The notes under the pieces are model-generated. The model was given only the letters and a program-made list of their open reading frames with translations, made no database searches and was not told the origin of the DNA. A program made the position numbers and the translations under genes. Below are positions 20,150 through 34,106 of a stretch of 64,000 bases of DNA, piece by piece; position 1 is the first letter of the stretch, and every line of letters begins with the position of its first letter. The stretch lies in the NCBI RefSeq assembly GCF_005217455.1, contig NZ_SZPQ01000001.1:372001-436000 (forward strand), in the 5' to 3' direction. This DNA comes from Martelella alba (GTDB lineage Bacteria > Pseudomonadota > Gammaproteobacteria > Enterobacterales > Enterobacteriaceae).

Positions 20150-22387
20150 ATGGTTGCGGTACGAAGTGCACATTTGAATACGGCGGGAGAGTTCGTTCCG
20201 GAAGATTGGGTCGCCAGTCTGGGGCTTTCCAACCCGCAGTCAAGTGAACGGCTGGCCGAAACCTGGCGCTATTGCGAACAGCAGTGCAAAGATCATCCGG
20301 CCGCCTCGCTGCTGCTGTGGCGCGGCATCGAAATGGTGGAAATCCTGTCCATGCTCAGCATGGACGGCGATAGCCTGTGCGCCGCGTTATTGTTTCCGCT
20401 GGCCGATAGCCAAGTGGTTTCGGAGGACGTGCTGGCCGAGCGGTTCGGCAAGAAAATCGTCGACCTGGTGCATGGCGTGCGGGATATGGACGCTATCCGC
20501 CAGCTCAAGGCCGCGCATAACGATACCATGGCGCCGGAGCAGGTGGATAACGTGCGGCGCATGCTGCTGGCCATCGTCGAGGATTTCCGCTGCGTGGTTA
20601 TCAAACTGGCCGAGCGCATCGCCCATCTGCGGGAATTGAAGGATGCGCCGGAAGACGAACGCGTGCTGGCGGCCAAGGAAAGTTCCAATATCTACGCGCC
20701 GCTGGCCAACCGCCTGGGCATCGGTCAATTGAAGTGGGAACTGGAGGATTTCTGTTTCCGTTATCTCCATCCCGATGAGTACAAGCGCATCGCCAAACTG
20801 CTCCATGAGCGTCGTATCGATCGCGAGCAATATATTGAGGATTTCGTCGCCTCGCTGCGCAAAGCCATGCAGGAGGAGGGCCTGAAAGCCGAAATTTACG
20901 GCCGACCCAAGCATATTTACAGCATCTGGCGCAAAATGCAGAAAAAATCGCTGGAATTCGGCGAACTGTTCGATGTGCGCGCGGTGCGGATTGTGGTGGA
21001 TCGTCTACAGGATTGCTATGCCGCGCTGGGTATCGTGCATACCCATTTCCGGCATTTGCCCGACGAATTCGACGATTACGTCGCCAATCCCAAGCCCAAC
21101 GGCTACCAGTCCATTCACACCGTGGTGCTCGGCCCCGGCGGCAAGACGCTGGAGATTCAGATCCGCACCCGGCAAATGCACGAGGATGCGGAACTGGGCG
21201 TGGCCGCGCACTGGAAATACAAAGAAGGCGCCGCGGCCACCGTGGGGCGTTCTACCGGTTATGAGGAACGTATCGCCTGGCTGCGCAAATTGCTGGCCTG
21301 GCAGGAGGAAATGGCGGATTCGGGCGAGATCCTCGACGAGGTGCGAAGCCAGGTATTCGACGATCGGGTCTATGTGTTTACGCCTAAGGGCGACGTGGTC
21401 GATTTGCCGGCCGGCTCCACGCCGCTGGATTTCGCCTACCATATCCACAGCGATGTGGGGCATCGTTGCATCGGCGCCAAAATCAGCGGCCGCATCGTAC
21501 CGTTCACCTATCAGCTGCGTATGGGCGATCAGGTGGAAATCATCACCCAGAAACATCCCAATCCCAGTCGGGACTGGCTCAATCCGAATCTGGGCTATGT
21601 GACCACCAGCCGCGGCCGGTCGAAAATCCACAATTGGTTTCGCAAACAGGATCGGGAAAAGAATATCCTGGCCGGCCGCCAACTGCTGGACGAGGAACTG
21701 GCGCATCTGGGCATTGGCATTAAGGAAGCGGAAAAGCTGCTGTTGCCGCGTTACAACGTCAACAGCCTGGATGAACTGCTGGCCTCCATCGGCGGCGGCG
21801 ACGTGCGTATCAACCAGATGGTCAATTATCTGCAAGGTCGGCTGAACCAGCCGAGCGCCGAAGAACAGGACCGCGCCGCCCTAAAACAGCTGACCACCCA
21901 GAAAACCCCCGTCGTGCCCCGCAGCAAGGATAATGGCCGCGTGGTGGTGGAGGGTGTCGGCAATTTGATGCACCATATCGCCCGCTGCTGCCAGCCGATC
22001 CCCGGCGACGATATCGTCGGCTTTATCACCCGCGGGCGCGGCATTTCCATCCACCGCGCCGATTGTGAGCAACTGGCGGATTTGCAGGCCAATGCCCCGG
22101 AGCGCATCGTCGATGCGGTGTGGGGTGAAAGCTACTCCAGCGGCTATTCGCTGGTGGTCCGGGTGGTGGCCAATGATCGCAGCGGCCTGTTGCGGGATAT
22201 CACCACCATTCTGGCCAACGAGAAAGTCAATGTCCTGGGCGTCGCCAGCCGCAGCGATGTCAAACAGCAACTGGCGACCATTGATATGGATATTGAAATT
22301 TACAATTTGCAGGTGCTGGGCCGGGTGCTGTCCAAATTGAATCAATTACCGGACGTCATCGACGCGCGCCGGTTGCATGGGGAATAA
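20150..22387 (+). CDS. relA: ribosome-associated (p)ppGpp synthetase RelA
   Basis: The 745-residue protein matches E. coli RelA (744 aa). It has an inactive hydrolase domain (1-200, with FPLAD where an active HD motif would be), a synthetase domain (about 240-390, with YGRPKHIYSIWRKM and the acidic DEFDDY), a TGS domain (405-465), helical and zinc-finger-like regions with RCCQPIPGD, and a C-terminal ACT domain. On stalled ribosomes it makes (p)ppGpp during amino acid starvation. ATG 20150 with GGAG upstream matches MVAVRSAH; ATG 20144 adds two residues. Its stop is one base before the mazG ATG chosen here. Confidence 0.97.
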   Translation: MVAVRSAHLNTAGEFVPEDWVASLGLSNPQSSERLAETWRYCEQQCKDHPAASLLLWRGIEMVEILSMLSMDGDSLCAALLFPLADSQVVSEDVLAERFGKKIVDLVHGVRDMDAIRQLKAAHNDTMAPEQVDNVRRMLLAIVEDFRCVVIKLAERIAHLRELKDAPEDERVLAAKESSNIYAPLANRLGIGQLKWELEDFCFRYLHPDEYKRIAKLLHERRIDREQYIEDFVASLRKAMQEEGLKAEIYGRPKHIYSIWRKMQKKSLEFGELFDVRAVRIVVDRLQDCYAALGIVHTHFRHLPDEFDDYVANPKPNGYQSIHTVVLGPGGKTLEIQIRTRQMHEDAELGVAAHWKYKEGAAATVGRSTGYEERIAWLRKLLAWQEEMADSGEILDEVRSQVFDDRVYVFTPKGDVVDLPAGSTPLDFAYHIHSDVGHRCIGAKISGRIVPFTYQLRMGDQVEIITQKHPNPSRDWLNPNLGYVTTSRGRSKIHNWFRKQDREKNILAGRQLLDEELAHLGIGIKEAEKLLLPRYNVNSLDELLASIGGGDVRINQMVNYLQGRLNQPSAEEQDRAALKQLTTQKTPVVPRSKDNGRVVVEGVGNLMHHIARCCQPIPGDDIVGFITRGRGISIHRADCEQLADLQANAPERIVDAVWGESYSSGYSLVVRVVANDRSGLLRDITTILANEKVNVLGVASRSDVKQQLATIDMDIEIYNLQVLGRVLSKLNQLPDVIDARRLHGE

Positions 22388-22388
22388 C

Positions 22389-26465
<4,077 letters not shown>

Positions 26466-26484
26466 TTTCGATTTGCGTTGCAAC

Positions 26485-26555
26485 GCCCGGCAGATGCCTG
26501 CCGGGCCCTTAAATCAGGTCGATAAAAAACGGCAGTCGTGCAGACGCTGTTTTTT
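26485..26555 (+). terminator. two hairpins ending the eno transcript
   Basis: The first hairpin is a 9-bp stem GCCCGGCAG/CTGCCGGGC with loop ATGC (26485-26506) and a poor T tract. The second (26524-26555) has an A6 run, a stem with a bulge (CAG-CGT/ACG-CTG) and a T6 tract. It is the better intrinsic terminator and could work in both directions. Confidence 0.7.
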
Positions 26556-26562
26556 CCCCTTC

Positions 26563-26772
26563 TATAACCCGTGACACCTCAAACCGCCTCTTTGTTGGCT
26601 GCGTTGTTGGCTGCGTTCGATCACCCCAGTCACATCGTAATCTATGCTCTTGGGGAGGCATGAGAGACATCCTGTCTCTCACCGGAGGCCCGCCGTTGGC
26701 GGTTCAAATTCGTTCCCGACGAATTTGTCACTCACTTGCCGCCGCGACGCAACTCGACGTATTTAGGGTATA
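26563..26772. repeat. intergenic hairpin repeat, long form (copy A)
   Basis: This 210-base element begins TATAACCC and ends GGGTATA, the same kind of inverted ends as the canonical copy at 52034-52160. The interior is a chain of small palindromes: GAGAGACA/TGTCTCTC, CCGCC-GTT-GGCGG and AATTCGT-TCCC-ACGAATT with a central G. A 12-base unit TTGTTGGCTGCG is tandemly doubled at about 26601-26624. It belongs to the dispersed non-coding repeats of this part of Enterobacterales. The rest of the eno-queE gap (26773-27328) has no gene I can support. Confidence 0.7.
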
Positions 26773-27328
26773 GCGTACCTATTGGTGAGCGTAAGCGGTT
26801 TAATCCGGGCATCACGAAACAAACATCAATCGTTTCATCATAAGCGAAAGGCGCGTTGGCCAAAATCCATAGCACGACAATAACATGTCAGCCCAGTTTG
26901 CCGGAGGGCAACATCGTCGAGTGTTTGGCTTTCGGCTTCAACGCCTCCTCATTTCCATAATAAGGCGTTTCGGAATAGAATTCCCCATCATCGGCGACAC
27001 AGGGTTAATGAATATCTCTTTCAACGAATAACTCAATATTCTCTGTCGTCATTGAAGTGACCGGCACTGGGAATATATGAGTCCGGAAAAGAAAAGTATC
27101 CATTGTCTCATTTGCTCGTGAGCATTGTCTTATTCATAAATGGCCACCTACCTGACTCGCTGCTGTGGCCCGGTACCGGCGAGATGGGATTGGATGCGGG
27201 TAGGGTTACCCTTCTGGCTCGTCGCCGGCTTGCGGCGAGTCCCTGGATTGTAATGATATAAAGTTGGCCCATAGCGGCTAATCTGTAATAATCGGCGCCT
27301 TGAATGTTTAACTTTGATCGAGACCGTC

Positions 27329-28000
27329 ATGCAGTATCCCCTTAACGAACTGTTCCAGACCTTGCAGGGTGAGGGATATTTCACCGGCGTGCCGGCTATC
27401 TTTATTCGCCTGCAGGGTTGTCCGGTCGGATGCAGTTGGTGTGATACCAAACATACCTGGCGGGTCGATCCCCGGCGGGAAATTCCGCCGGGCGAGATCC
27501 CGTTGAAAACCGGCGACAGCGACAGCTGGGCCGCGATCAGCGCGGAGGCCATGCTGGATCTTATCGCGCGGCAAGGCTATACCGCCCGCCATGTGGTGAT
27601 CACCGGCGGCGAACCCTGTATTCATGACTTGCTGCCGTTGACTCAAATACTGGAACGGCGGGGCTTTCATTGCCAGATTGAAACCAGCGGCACACACCCT
27701 ATCCGATGCAGCCCGCGGACCTGGGTCACGGTCTCGCCCAAGGTGGGAATGCGCGGCGCCTTGACGGTGTTGCCCGAGGCCTTGCGCCGCGCCGACGAAA
27801 TCAAGCATCCGGTGGCGAGACTGCGCGATATTGAACGGCTGGACGCGCTGTTGGCCGTGCTTGACGATGAAAAGCCGCGGGTGATAGCCCTACAGCCAGT
27901 CAGCCGGAAAGACGATGCCACCCGGCTGTGCATCGATACCTGTATTGCCCGCAACTGGCGGTTATCGCTGCAAACTCATAAATACCTGAATATCGCCTAG
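27329..28000 (+). CDS. queE: 7-carboxy-7-deazaguanine synthase
   Basis: The 223-residue radical SAM enzyme has the same length as E. coli QueE. It converts 6-carboxy-5,6,7,8-tetrahydropterin to 7-carboxy-7-deazaguanine in queuosine biosynthesis. The cluster-binding cysteines are Cys31, Cys35 and Cys38 (CPVGCSWC), and TGGEPCIHD and the ending LQTHKYLNIA are characteristic. ATG 27329 matches the family start; the ATG at 27314 adds five residues. It is convergent with queD, which supplies its substrate. Confidence 0.95.
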   Translation: MQYPLNELFQTLQGEGYFTGVPAIFIRLQGCPVGCSWCDTKHTWRVDPRREIPPGEIPLKTGDSDSWAAISAEAMLDLIARQGYTARHVVITGGEPCIHDLLPLTQILERRGFHCQIETSGTHPIRCSPRTWVTVSPKVGMRGALTVLPEALRRADEIKHPVARLRDIERLDALLAVLDDEKPRVIALQPVSRKDDATRLCIDTCIARNWRLSLQTHKYLNIA

Positions 28001-28009
28001 CGGCGCAAA

Positions 28010-28375
28010 TCAGTCCTCACCGCGATACAGACAGCCGGCGGTGCAGGTTTCCTTGACCGTTATGGCGCTAAGCTGCGGCAATTGCGGTTTCAATCGCGTC
28101 CAAATCCAGCGGGACAGTATTTCACTGGTAGGGTTTTCCAGACCGGGAATATCATTAAGATAGTAATGATCCAACTGCCGCAAGATCGGGTTGAATGCCG
28201 CCTTCAAATCGGCAAAATCCATGACCCAACCGGTATGGGGATCCACCGGGCCTTCGATTTCCACCCGCACCGTAAAGGAATGACCGTGCAGCCTGCCGCA
28301 TTTGTGCCCGGCGGGGACATGCGGCAGCCGATGCGCCGCCTCGAAAGTGAAGTCTTTGAATAATGTGGTAACCAC
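28010..28375 (-). CDS. queD: 6-carboxy-5,6,7,8-tetrahydropterin synthase
   Basis: The 121-residue QueD makes the QueE substrate from dihydroneopterin triphosphate. Zinc ligands His15, His30 and His32 and the catalytic Cys26 ([10 protein letters not shown]) are present, and the ending [15 protein letters not shown] matches the family. The start is a GTG at 28375 with GAGG seven bases upstream. No ATG gives the conserved [14 protein letters not shown]-terminus, so the rare start codon looks genuine. Confidence 0.95.
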   Translation of the reverse strand: MVTTLFKDFTFEAAHRLPHVPAGHKCGRLHGHSFTVRVEIEGPVDPHTGWVMDFADLKAAFNPILRQLDHYYLNDIPGLENPTSEILSRWIWTRLKPQLPQLSAITVKETCTAGCLYRGED

Positions 28376-28646
28376 TTTAGGGCCTCATCAAAAAAACCAA
28401 CGCCGCATGGTACAGAATTACGGCGGTGGATGCCATGGCATGGGCGGAAAAAGCCGCCGCCGTCCGCGCCGGAAGTTAATCACTTTAATCGATATGTTTA
28501 ACCGCTATTATTCTTTAGGCTATTTGGTTATTAAATATTGCAATCACATCTTTTAGGAATGGCCCGGGCTGGGTAACCTTACAAACTCCGCGACTTCCCT
28601 AACATGGCACGGCCAAGCTGGTCAGCACAAGGACATGACAACTGCA

Positions 28647-30449
28647 ATGACGACTCAGGTTCCACCCACGGCCTCACTCCCGCTGGATACGGCGCAATTG
28701 GCCCGTTTGCAAGCCGCCACCGGCGATTTATCCCCCTTGCAGATGGCCTGGCTATCCGGTTATTTCTGGGGACAAATCCAGCAACCCGCCGTTGTCCAGC
28801 CGGCCGCCGCGCCGCCGGCCGAGGCGCAACGCATCACGCTTATCAGCGCCTCCCAGACCGGCAACGCGCGTCGTCTGGCCGAGCAGTTGCGCGATGATGT
28901 GATCACGGCGGGACTGGATGTGACCCTTATCAATGCCGGAGAGTATAAATTCAAACACATCGGTCAGGAAAAGTGGCTGTTGATCATTGCCTCGACCCAA
29001 GGGGAGGGGGACCCGCCGGAAGAAGCGGTGGCCATGTACAAATACCTGTTCTCGAAAAAAGCGCCGCGTCTGGAGAACACCCATTTTGCGGTTTTCGGTC
29101 TGGGCGATACCTCCTATGCGCACTTTGCCAAGGTTGGCAAGGATTTCGACCGGCGCCTGGCGGAGTTGGGTGGGCACCGACTGCATGCGCGGGTGGATGC
29201 CGACGTGGAATATCAGGCGGCGGCCCAGGCGTGGCGCAAGGACATGGTGGCGTTGCTCAAGGAACGGGTGATACGGGAAACGCCGGCGGCCCTGGCGCAA
29301 ACCCTCAGCGGAGCCGTGGATCAGCTCGATGCCGTGCCTTACGCCAAAGATCAGCCGCTGACGGCCGTTCTGGCGGTAAACCAGAAAATCACCAGCCGAC
29401 AATCGGTAAAGGATGTCCGTCATCTGGAAATCGATTTGGGTGATGCCGGCCTGCGTTACCAGCCGGGCGATGCCCTCGGCGTCTGGTATGAAAACGACCC
29501 CGCGCTGGTGGAAGAGCTGGTGGCGTTGTTATGGCTTAAGGGTGACGAACCCGTGGCGCTGGGGGACGGTATGTTGCCGCTGACCGATGCGCTGCGCGCC
29601 CGGCTGGAACTGACCCAGAATACCCCGGTGATAGTCGGGAACTACGCCGCGCTGGCCCGGGATGAGGCGCTATTGGCCCTGGCGGCCGATAAAGCCGCGT
29701 TACAGCATTATGCCCATGCCACGCCCATAGTGGACATGGTGCGCCGGGCGCCGGCGGAACTGACGGCGCAACAACTGGTGGATTTGCTGCGGCCGTTGAC
29801 GCCCAGATTATATTCCATCGCTTCGTCACAAGCCGAGGTGGGCGACGAAGTTCACATCACGGTGGGCGTGGTACGTTATGAGGTGGACGGGCGCGCCCGT
29901 ACCGGCGGCGCGTCCGGCTATCTGGCCGATCGTCTGGCGCAAGACGAACAGGTGCGCGTTTTTATCGAGCGCAACGATAATTTCCGCCTGCCCGACAACG
30001 GCGATACGCCGATCATTATGATAGGACCCGGTACCGGTATCGCGCCATTCCGAGCCTTTATGCAACAGCGGGAGGCCGACGGCGCACGCGGCAAGAACTG
30101 GCTATTCTTCGGTAATCCGCATGCCACCGATGATTTTCTTTATCAGGTGGAATGGCAGCGTTATAAAAAGACGGGTCTGCTTAGCCGAATCGATCTTGCC
30201 TGGTCGCGTGATCAAGACCGGAAAATTTACGTTCAGGATCGTCTGCGCGAGCGCGGCGCGGATATCTGGGACTGGCTCCAGCAAGGGGCGCACCTGTATG
30301 TTTGCGGCGACGCCAACCTGATGGCGAAGGACGTCGAACACGCGTTGCTGGACGTCATTGCCGAACATGGCCATAAAGATATTGAGCAGGCCGATGAGTA
30401 TTTAAATGATTTGCGTGTTGAGCGACGTTACCAGCGGGATGTCTACTAA
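28647..30449 (+). CDS. cysJ: NADPH-sulfite reductase flavoprotein alpha subunit
   Basis: The 600-residue protein has an FMN flavodoxin domain (about 60-205, with [15 protein letters not shown] and FGLGDTSY), an FAD/connecting domain (RLYSIASSQ) and an NADPH-binding domain ([16 protein letters not shown]). It passes electrons from NADPH to CysI in the sulfite reductase complex. The family start MTTQVPP corresponds to ATG 28647. A second ATG at 28635 in frame has AAGGA only one base away, too close to be used well. Its stop overlaps the cysI start (TAATG). The 28376-28646 spacer should hold the CysB-dependent promoter. Confidence 0.95.
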   Translation: MTTQVPPTASLPLDTAQLARLQAATGDLSPLQMAWLSGYFWGQIQQPAVVQPAAAPPAEAQRITLISASQTGNARRLAEQLRDDVITAGLDVTLINAGEYKFKHIGQEKWLLIIASTQGEGDPPEEAVAMYKYLFSKKAPRLENTHFAVFGLGDTSYAHFAKVGKDFDRRLAELGGHRLHARVDADVEYQAAAQAWRKDMVALLKERVIRETPAALAQTLSGAVDQLDAVPYAKDQPLTAVLAVNQKITSRQSVKDVRHLEIDLGDAGLRYQPGDALGVWYENDPALVEELVALLWLKGDEPVALGDGMLPLTDALRARLELTQNTPVIVGNYAALARDEALLALAADKAALQHYAHATPIVDMVRRAPAELTAQQLVDLLRPLTPRLYSIASSQAEVGDEVHITVGVVRYEVDGRARTGGASGYLADRLAQDEQVRVFIERNDNFRLPDNGDTPIIMIGPGTGIAPFRAFMQQREADGARGKNWLFFGNPHATDDFLYQVEWQRYKKTGLLSRIDLAWSRDQDRKIYVQDRLRERGADIWDWLQQGAHLYVCGDANLMAKDVEHALLDVIAEHGHKDIEQADEYLNDLRVERRYQRDVY

Positions 30450-32149
30450 TGAGCGAAAACAAAGCCAATCCGCCGCTTTCCGATAACGAGCGGCTGAAAG
30501 GGCAAAGCAACTTCTTACGCGGCACTATCGCCGAGGATTTGGACGACCCGTTAACCGGTGGGTTTAACGGCGATAATTTTCAACTGATCCGCTTCCACGG
30601 CATGTATCAGCAGGATGACCGGGATCTGCGCGCCGAACGGGCCGAGCAGAAACTGGAGCCCCTTATCAATATGATGCTCCGTTGCCGTATGCCGGGCGGC
30701 ATCGTGACGCCCGAACAGTGGCTGGCCCTGGATGCCTTCGCCGCCGAGCATACCCTCTACAGCAGCCTGCGTCTGACCTCGCGCCAGACCGTGCAACTGC
30801 ACGGCATACTCAAGCGGCACCTGAAATCGGCGCACCAGATGTTGCATCGGGTCGGACTGGATTCCATCGCCACCGCCGGGGATGTCAATCGCAATGTGTT
30901 ATGCACCGCCAATCCGGTGGAATCGGCGTTACATCAGCAGGCCTATGAATGGGCGAAAAAGATTTCCGAGCATCTCTTACCGAAAACCCGCGCCTATGCC
31001 GAAATCTGGCTGGATGGCAAGAAGAGCGAAACCACCGATAGCGAGCCGATCCTGGGGGCGGCTTATCTGCCCCGCAAATTCAAGACCACCGTGGTCGTGC
31101 CGCCGAACAATGATGTGGATTTGCACGCCAACGACCTGAACTTCGTCGCCATCGGCGAGGCGGGGCGGCTGGTGGGATTCAACGTGCTGGTGGGAGGCGG
31201 CCTGGCGATGACGCACGGCGATACCTCAACCTATCCGCGTACCGCCAGCGAGTTCGGATACATCCCGGCGGAGCACACCCTGGCTTTCGCCGAGGCGATT
31301 GTCGGTACGCAGCGCGACTGGGGCAACCGGTCCAATCGCAAGAACGCCAAAACCAAATATACCCTTGAACGCGTGGGTATCGAGGCTTTCAAAACGGAGG
31401 TGGAAAAACGCGCCGGTATTCGCTTTGCGCCGATTCGGCCCTATCAGTTTACCACGCGGGGCGACCGCTATGGCTGGATTAAGGGAGTGGAAAATCGCTG
31501 GCACCTCACGCTGTTTATCGAAAACGGCAGACTGGTGGATTATCCCGATCGTCCCTTGCGCTCCGGTATGGCGGAAATCGCCCGGATCCATAAAGGCGAT
31601 TTTCGGCTGACCGCCAATCAGAATCTGGTTATCGCCGGCGTGAGCGCACGGGATAAGGCTAAAATCGAAAAGCTGGCCCGACAGTACGGCTTGCTTACGG
31701 ATGGCGTCAGCGCGCAGCGCAAGGCGTCAATGGCCTGCGTGGCGTTTCCCACCTGCCCGCTGGCCATGGCCGAGGCGGAACGGTTTTTGCCGCAATTCGT
31801 CGACAAAGTGGAAAAAATCATGTCCGCGCATGGCCTGGAAAAAGACGATATCATCTTACGAGTAACCGGTTGCCCCAACAGTTGCGGCCGTTCCCTGCTG
31901 GCGGAAATCGGCCTGGTAGGCAAGGCCATCGGTCGCTATAACCTGTATCTGGGCGGCGATCGGATGGGGACGCGTATTCCCAGGATGTATCGGGAGAATA
32001 TCACCGAAGACGAAATTCTGGCCGTCATTGATGAAACAACCGGCCGCTGGGCGGCCGAACGCCGATCAGGGGAAGGGTTTGGCGATTATGTGGTGCGCGC
32101 CGGCATTGTCAGACCCGTATGTGACCCGGCCCGCGATTTTCACCAATAA
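30449..32149 (+). CDS. cysI: sulfite reductase hemoprotein beta subunit
   Basis: The 566-residue siroheme/[4Fe-4S] protein (E. coli 570) reduces sulfite to sulfide with six electrons. The cluster cysteines lie in CVAFPTC and, further on, CPNSC. The repeated nitrite/sulfite reductase domains are recognisable from [15 protein letters not shown] and [15 protein letters not shown]. It overlaps cysJ by one base, indicating translational coupling. Its siroheme comes from CysG, encoded 3 kb downstream. Confidence 0.96.
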   Translation: MSENKANPPLSDNERLKGQSNFLRGTIAEDLDDPLTGGFNGDNFQLIRFHGMYQQDDRDLRAERAEQKLEPLINMMLRCRMPGGIVTPEQWLALDAFAAEHTLYSSLRLTSRQTVQLHGILKRHLKSAHQMLHRVGLDSIATAGDVNRNVLCTANPVESALHQQAYEWAKKISEHLLPKTRAYAEIWLDGKKSETTDSEPILGAAYLPRKFKTTVVVPPNNDVDLHANDLNFVAIGEAGRLVGFNVLVGGGLAMTHGDTSTYPRTASEFGYIPAEHTLAFAEAIVGTQRDWGNRSNRKNAKTKYTLERVGIEAFKTEVEKRAGIRFAPIRPYQFTTRGDRYGWIKGVENRWHLTLFIENGRLVDYPDRPLRSGMAEIARIHKGDFRLTANQNLVIAGVSARDKAKIEKLARQYGLLTDGVSAQRKASMACVAFPTCPLAMAEAERFLPQFVDKVEKIMSAHGLEKDDIILRVTGCPNSCGRSLLAEIGLVGKAIGRYNLYLGGDRMGTRIPRMYRENITEDEILAVIDETTGRWAAERRSGEGFGDYVVRAGIVRPVCDPARDFHQ

Positions 32150-32164
32150 ATCAGGGGAACCGCT

Positions 32165-32899
32165 ATGACCGATTTGAACCTGGGCCGTTTAAACGCGCTG
32201 GATAAGGAGAATCAAGCGGCTGAACTGGCCGATGTTAACCGCCATCTGGAAACGCTCACGGCGGAGCAACGGGTGGAATGGGCGCTGGAAAACCTGCCGG
32301 GGGAAGTGGTGCTGTCGTCGAGTTTCGGTATCCAGGCGGCGGTATGCCTGCATCTGGTTACCCGGCAACGGCCCGATATTCCGGTGATCCTCACGGATAC
32401 CGGCTACCTGTTTCCGGAAACCTATCAGTTTATCGACGCGCTCGCCGACCAGTTGCAGCTCAACCTGAAAGTGTTCCGGGCCGAGCTTTCGCCCGCCTGG
32501 CAGGAAGCACGCTACGGTAAACTCTGGGAGCAGGGAGTGGAGGGCATCGAACGCTATAACCAGATCAACAAGGTTGAGCCCATGAATCGGGCGCTCAAGG
32601 CGCTACACGCGCAAAGCTGGTTGGCCGGACTGCGCCGGGAGCAATCCGGCAGCCGGGCCGCATTGCCGGTACTGGCCGTGCAGCGCGGCGTGTTTAAACT
32701 GCTGCCGATTATTGATTGGGACAACCGCCAGGTTTATCAGTACCTCAAACAAAACGACCTGTCTTATCACCCGCTCTGGGAACAAGGTTATCTCTCGGTG
32801 GGGGATACCCATACCACTCGGAAATGGGAGCCGGGCATGAGCGAAGAGGAAACCCGCTTTTTCGGTCTGAAACGAGAGTGCGGTTTACACGAGGGCTGA
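32165..32899 (+). CDS. cysH: phosphoadenosine phosphosulfate reductase
   Basis: The 244-residue enzyme reduces PAPS to sulfite with thioredoxin. The PP-loop region [32 protein letters not shown] and the C-terminal catalytic cysteine in KRECGLHEG are present. The isolated C-terminal cysteine, without the two extra Cys pairs of APS reductases, indicates PAPS rather than APS as substrate. It is the third gene of cysJIH, 15 bases after cysI, with AGGGGA before the ATG. Confidence 0.96.
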   Translation: MTDLNLGRLNALDKENQAAELADVNRHLETLTAEQRVEWALENLPGEVVLSSSFGIQAAVCLHLVTRQRPDIPVILTDTGYLFPETYQFIDALADQLQLNLKVFRAELSPAWQEARYGKLWEQGVEGIERYNQINKVEPMNRALKALHAQSWLAGLRREQSGSRAALPVLAVQRGVFKLLPIIDWDNRQVYQYLKQNDLSYHPLWEQGYLSVGDTHTTRKWEPGMSEEETRFFGLKRECGLHEG

Positions 32900-32911
32900 C
32901 TGTTCCCCTAC

Positions 32912-32940
32912 CGGCCGGCGTTATCGCCGGCCGCGCCTTT
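32912..32940 (+). terminator. probable terminator of cysJIH
   Basis: A perfect 9-bp stem CGGCCGGCG/CGCCGGCCG with a TTAT loop lies 13 bases after the cysH stop. The trailing sequence CGCCTTTCT is only weakly T-rich. Confidence 0.6.
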
Positions 32941-32983
32941 CTGATGAAGAGGCAACCCGCCTCCTTTAGGATATTTCGGCGCC

Positions 32984-33033
32984 CTACATCGCGTCGCTTC
33001 GGCGGCGATGCGACTCAACGTATTGAGTTGAGA
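32984..33033. repeat. partial copy of the intergenic hairpin repeat
   Basis: CGCGTCGCTTCGGCGGCGATGCG followed by ACTCAACGTATTGAGTTGAG resembles the right end of the long repeat copies (GCCGCCGCGACGCAACTCGACGTATT at copy A) and contains the palindrome CTCAA-CGTA-TTGAG. The match is short. Confidence 0.35.
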
Positions 33034-33145
33034 GATTACGTATTCTCATGATGTTTACGTTAACTTTACGGTAAAAAAAGACATATTTTCGTTCGGATAA
33101 GTGATAATCGTCGTCACTCTCATTGAAGGGATCGTGGAGACGCTT

Positions 33146-33214
33146 ATGATAATTGCATTGTCCTGCTTGATTTCAGCCTTAATTATTGTGGCAGTCCAAT
33201 CCATTCCTGAATAA
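33146..33214 (+). CDS. possible 22-residue single-span membrane peptide
   Basis: ATG 33146 is preceded by GTGGAGA (GGAG, spacing about 7) and opens a 22-codon frame. The predicted peptide is almost wholly hydrophobic from residue 2 to about 18 (MIIALSCLISALIIVAVQ) and ends SIPE. This fits a single transmembrane helix with a short tail, like known enterobacterial small membrane proteins. It sits alone in the cysH-iap gap with A+T-rich DNA in front. No named family is recognised. It could be a chance frame. Confidence 0.35.
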   Translation: MIIALSCLISALIIVAVQSIPE

Positions 33215-33354
33215 TCCCAGCCGGGAAAACGGCGCGATACAATAACATATTTATCGGGAATGAAGGCGAAGCGCCATTTTAGGGGTTTTATAAAATCAGA
33301 TATCTCTTATTTATCCCAAGCGGAAACTTAATTAGCGACTGGGAGAAACCGGGA

Positions 33355-33549
33355 TATACCCGTATACGTTACCTTGCCTATTATGGGTTGGCCGCGTTCG
33401 CGCCTCCCAGCCACAGAGCCGGTTATGTTCCCAAGGGCGTTGAAAACCTCCCGTCAGCCAAGAAACCCCGCCGTTGGCGGTTCACCCCCATTCCCGACGG
33501 ATGTGTCACTTCCTTGCCGCCGCACGGCGACTTGAATTATTCAGAATAG
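33355..33549. repeat. intergenic hairpin repeat, long form (copy B)
   Basis: The element starts TATACCCGTATACGTT and includes CCGCC-GTT-GGCGG-TTCA and CATTCCCGACGGATG-TGTCACTTCCTTGCCGCCG, the same order of modules as copy A. It ends ACTTGAATTATTCAGAATAGA, a decayed form of the canonical ending. It lies in the cysH-iap gap between the 22-residue frame and the small secreted protein gene. Confidence 0.6.
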
Positions 33550-33732
33550 AAATCTTATCCTTAATTCCTTCACTTTATTTACCCCGTTTTTACAGTGAGT
33601 CTGGCCCTCTTCATAAGTAATAAGATTATTATAAAAGAACAGAGTATTCGATTGGAACGGCACGGAAAATTCATCTGTGCTGAACGGTAATCATTATTTA
33701 CATTATGTTTCCTTTTATTGCAAAACGGGCCA

Positions 33733-33777
33733 GTGCATGGATTACCCGTCCATGCACGGAATCGTCGGAATATTCCG
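33733..33777. promoter_or_regulatory. two palindromes upstream of the small secreted protein gene
   Basis: GTGCATGGA-TTACCCG-TCCATGCAC (33733-33757) is a perfect 9-bp stem, and CGGAATATTCCG (33766-33777) is a perfect 12-base palindrome. Both lie within 80 bases of ATG 33808. They could be an upstream terminator, a regulator site or a 5' UTR structure; the sequence alone does not decide. Confidence 0.4.
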
Positions 33778-33807
33778 TAAAGAATATTGATAGAAAAGGG
33801 TTAAACT

Positions 33808-34065
33808 ATGAAAATTAAATTCAGCATCGTCACAGCTATTATCGCCATGCCCATTTTATTCAGCCCTTTGGCCAACGCCGGCGTTTCCGGTGTTCCCACC
33901 TGGTCGGGCAACGTTCTCGACGACGGCAAGCGCGAAGATACCACGCCCACCGTCGTCGTCGCCAGAACCGCCCCGGTCGTCAAGAGCGCGCCCGCGAGCA
34001 AGAACGCCGACGCGTCGAGCGGGGGAGGCGTACCCTTCTGGTCCGGCAATACCCTTGGTAAATAG
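33808..34065 (+). CDS. small exported protein with two GVPxWSGN motifs, unknown function
   Basis: This 85-residue protein has a clear Sec signal peptide (KIKFSIVTAIIAMPILFSPLANA, cleavage after residue 24). The mature part of about 61 residues starts with GVSGVPTWSGNVLDDGK and ends with GGGVPFWSGNTLGK. The two motifs flank a low-complexity Thr/Val/Ala/Pro/Ser linker. AAAAGG precedes the ATG. The protein has no cysteines and is probably periplasmic or secreted. I do not recognise a family. Its neighbours, cysH and the Iap-like peptidase, do not point to a role. It may be peculiar to this lineage. Confidence 0.75.
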   Translation: MKIKFSIVTAIIAMPILFSPLANAGVSGVPTWSGNVLDDGKREDTTPTVVVARTAPVVKSAPASKNADASSGGGVPFWSGNTLGK

Positions 34066-34106
34066 CATAAATCGCCATGCCGGCTATGGCGCGGCGCCGA
34101 AGGGGA

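Noticed and set aside
26595-26630. CRISPR-like or tandem repeat in the eno-queE gap
   Set aside because: Only two adjacent 12-base units TTGTTGGCTGCG occur, without spacers. They belong to the hairpin repeat copy.
27140-27328. Riboswitch (preQ1 type) upstream of queE
   Set aside because: A small hairpin TCGCC/GGCGA is present, but no preQ1 aptamer consensus could be recognised, and enterobacterial queE is not known to use one.
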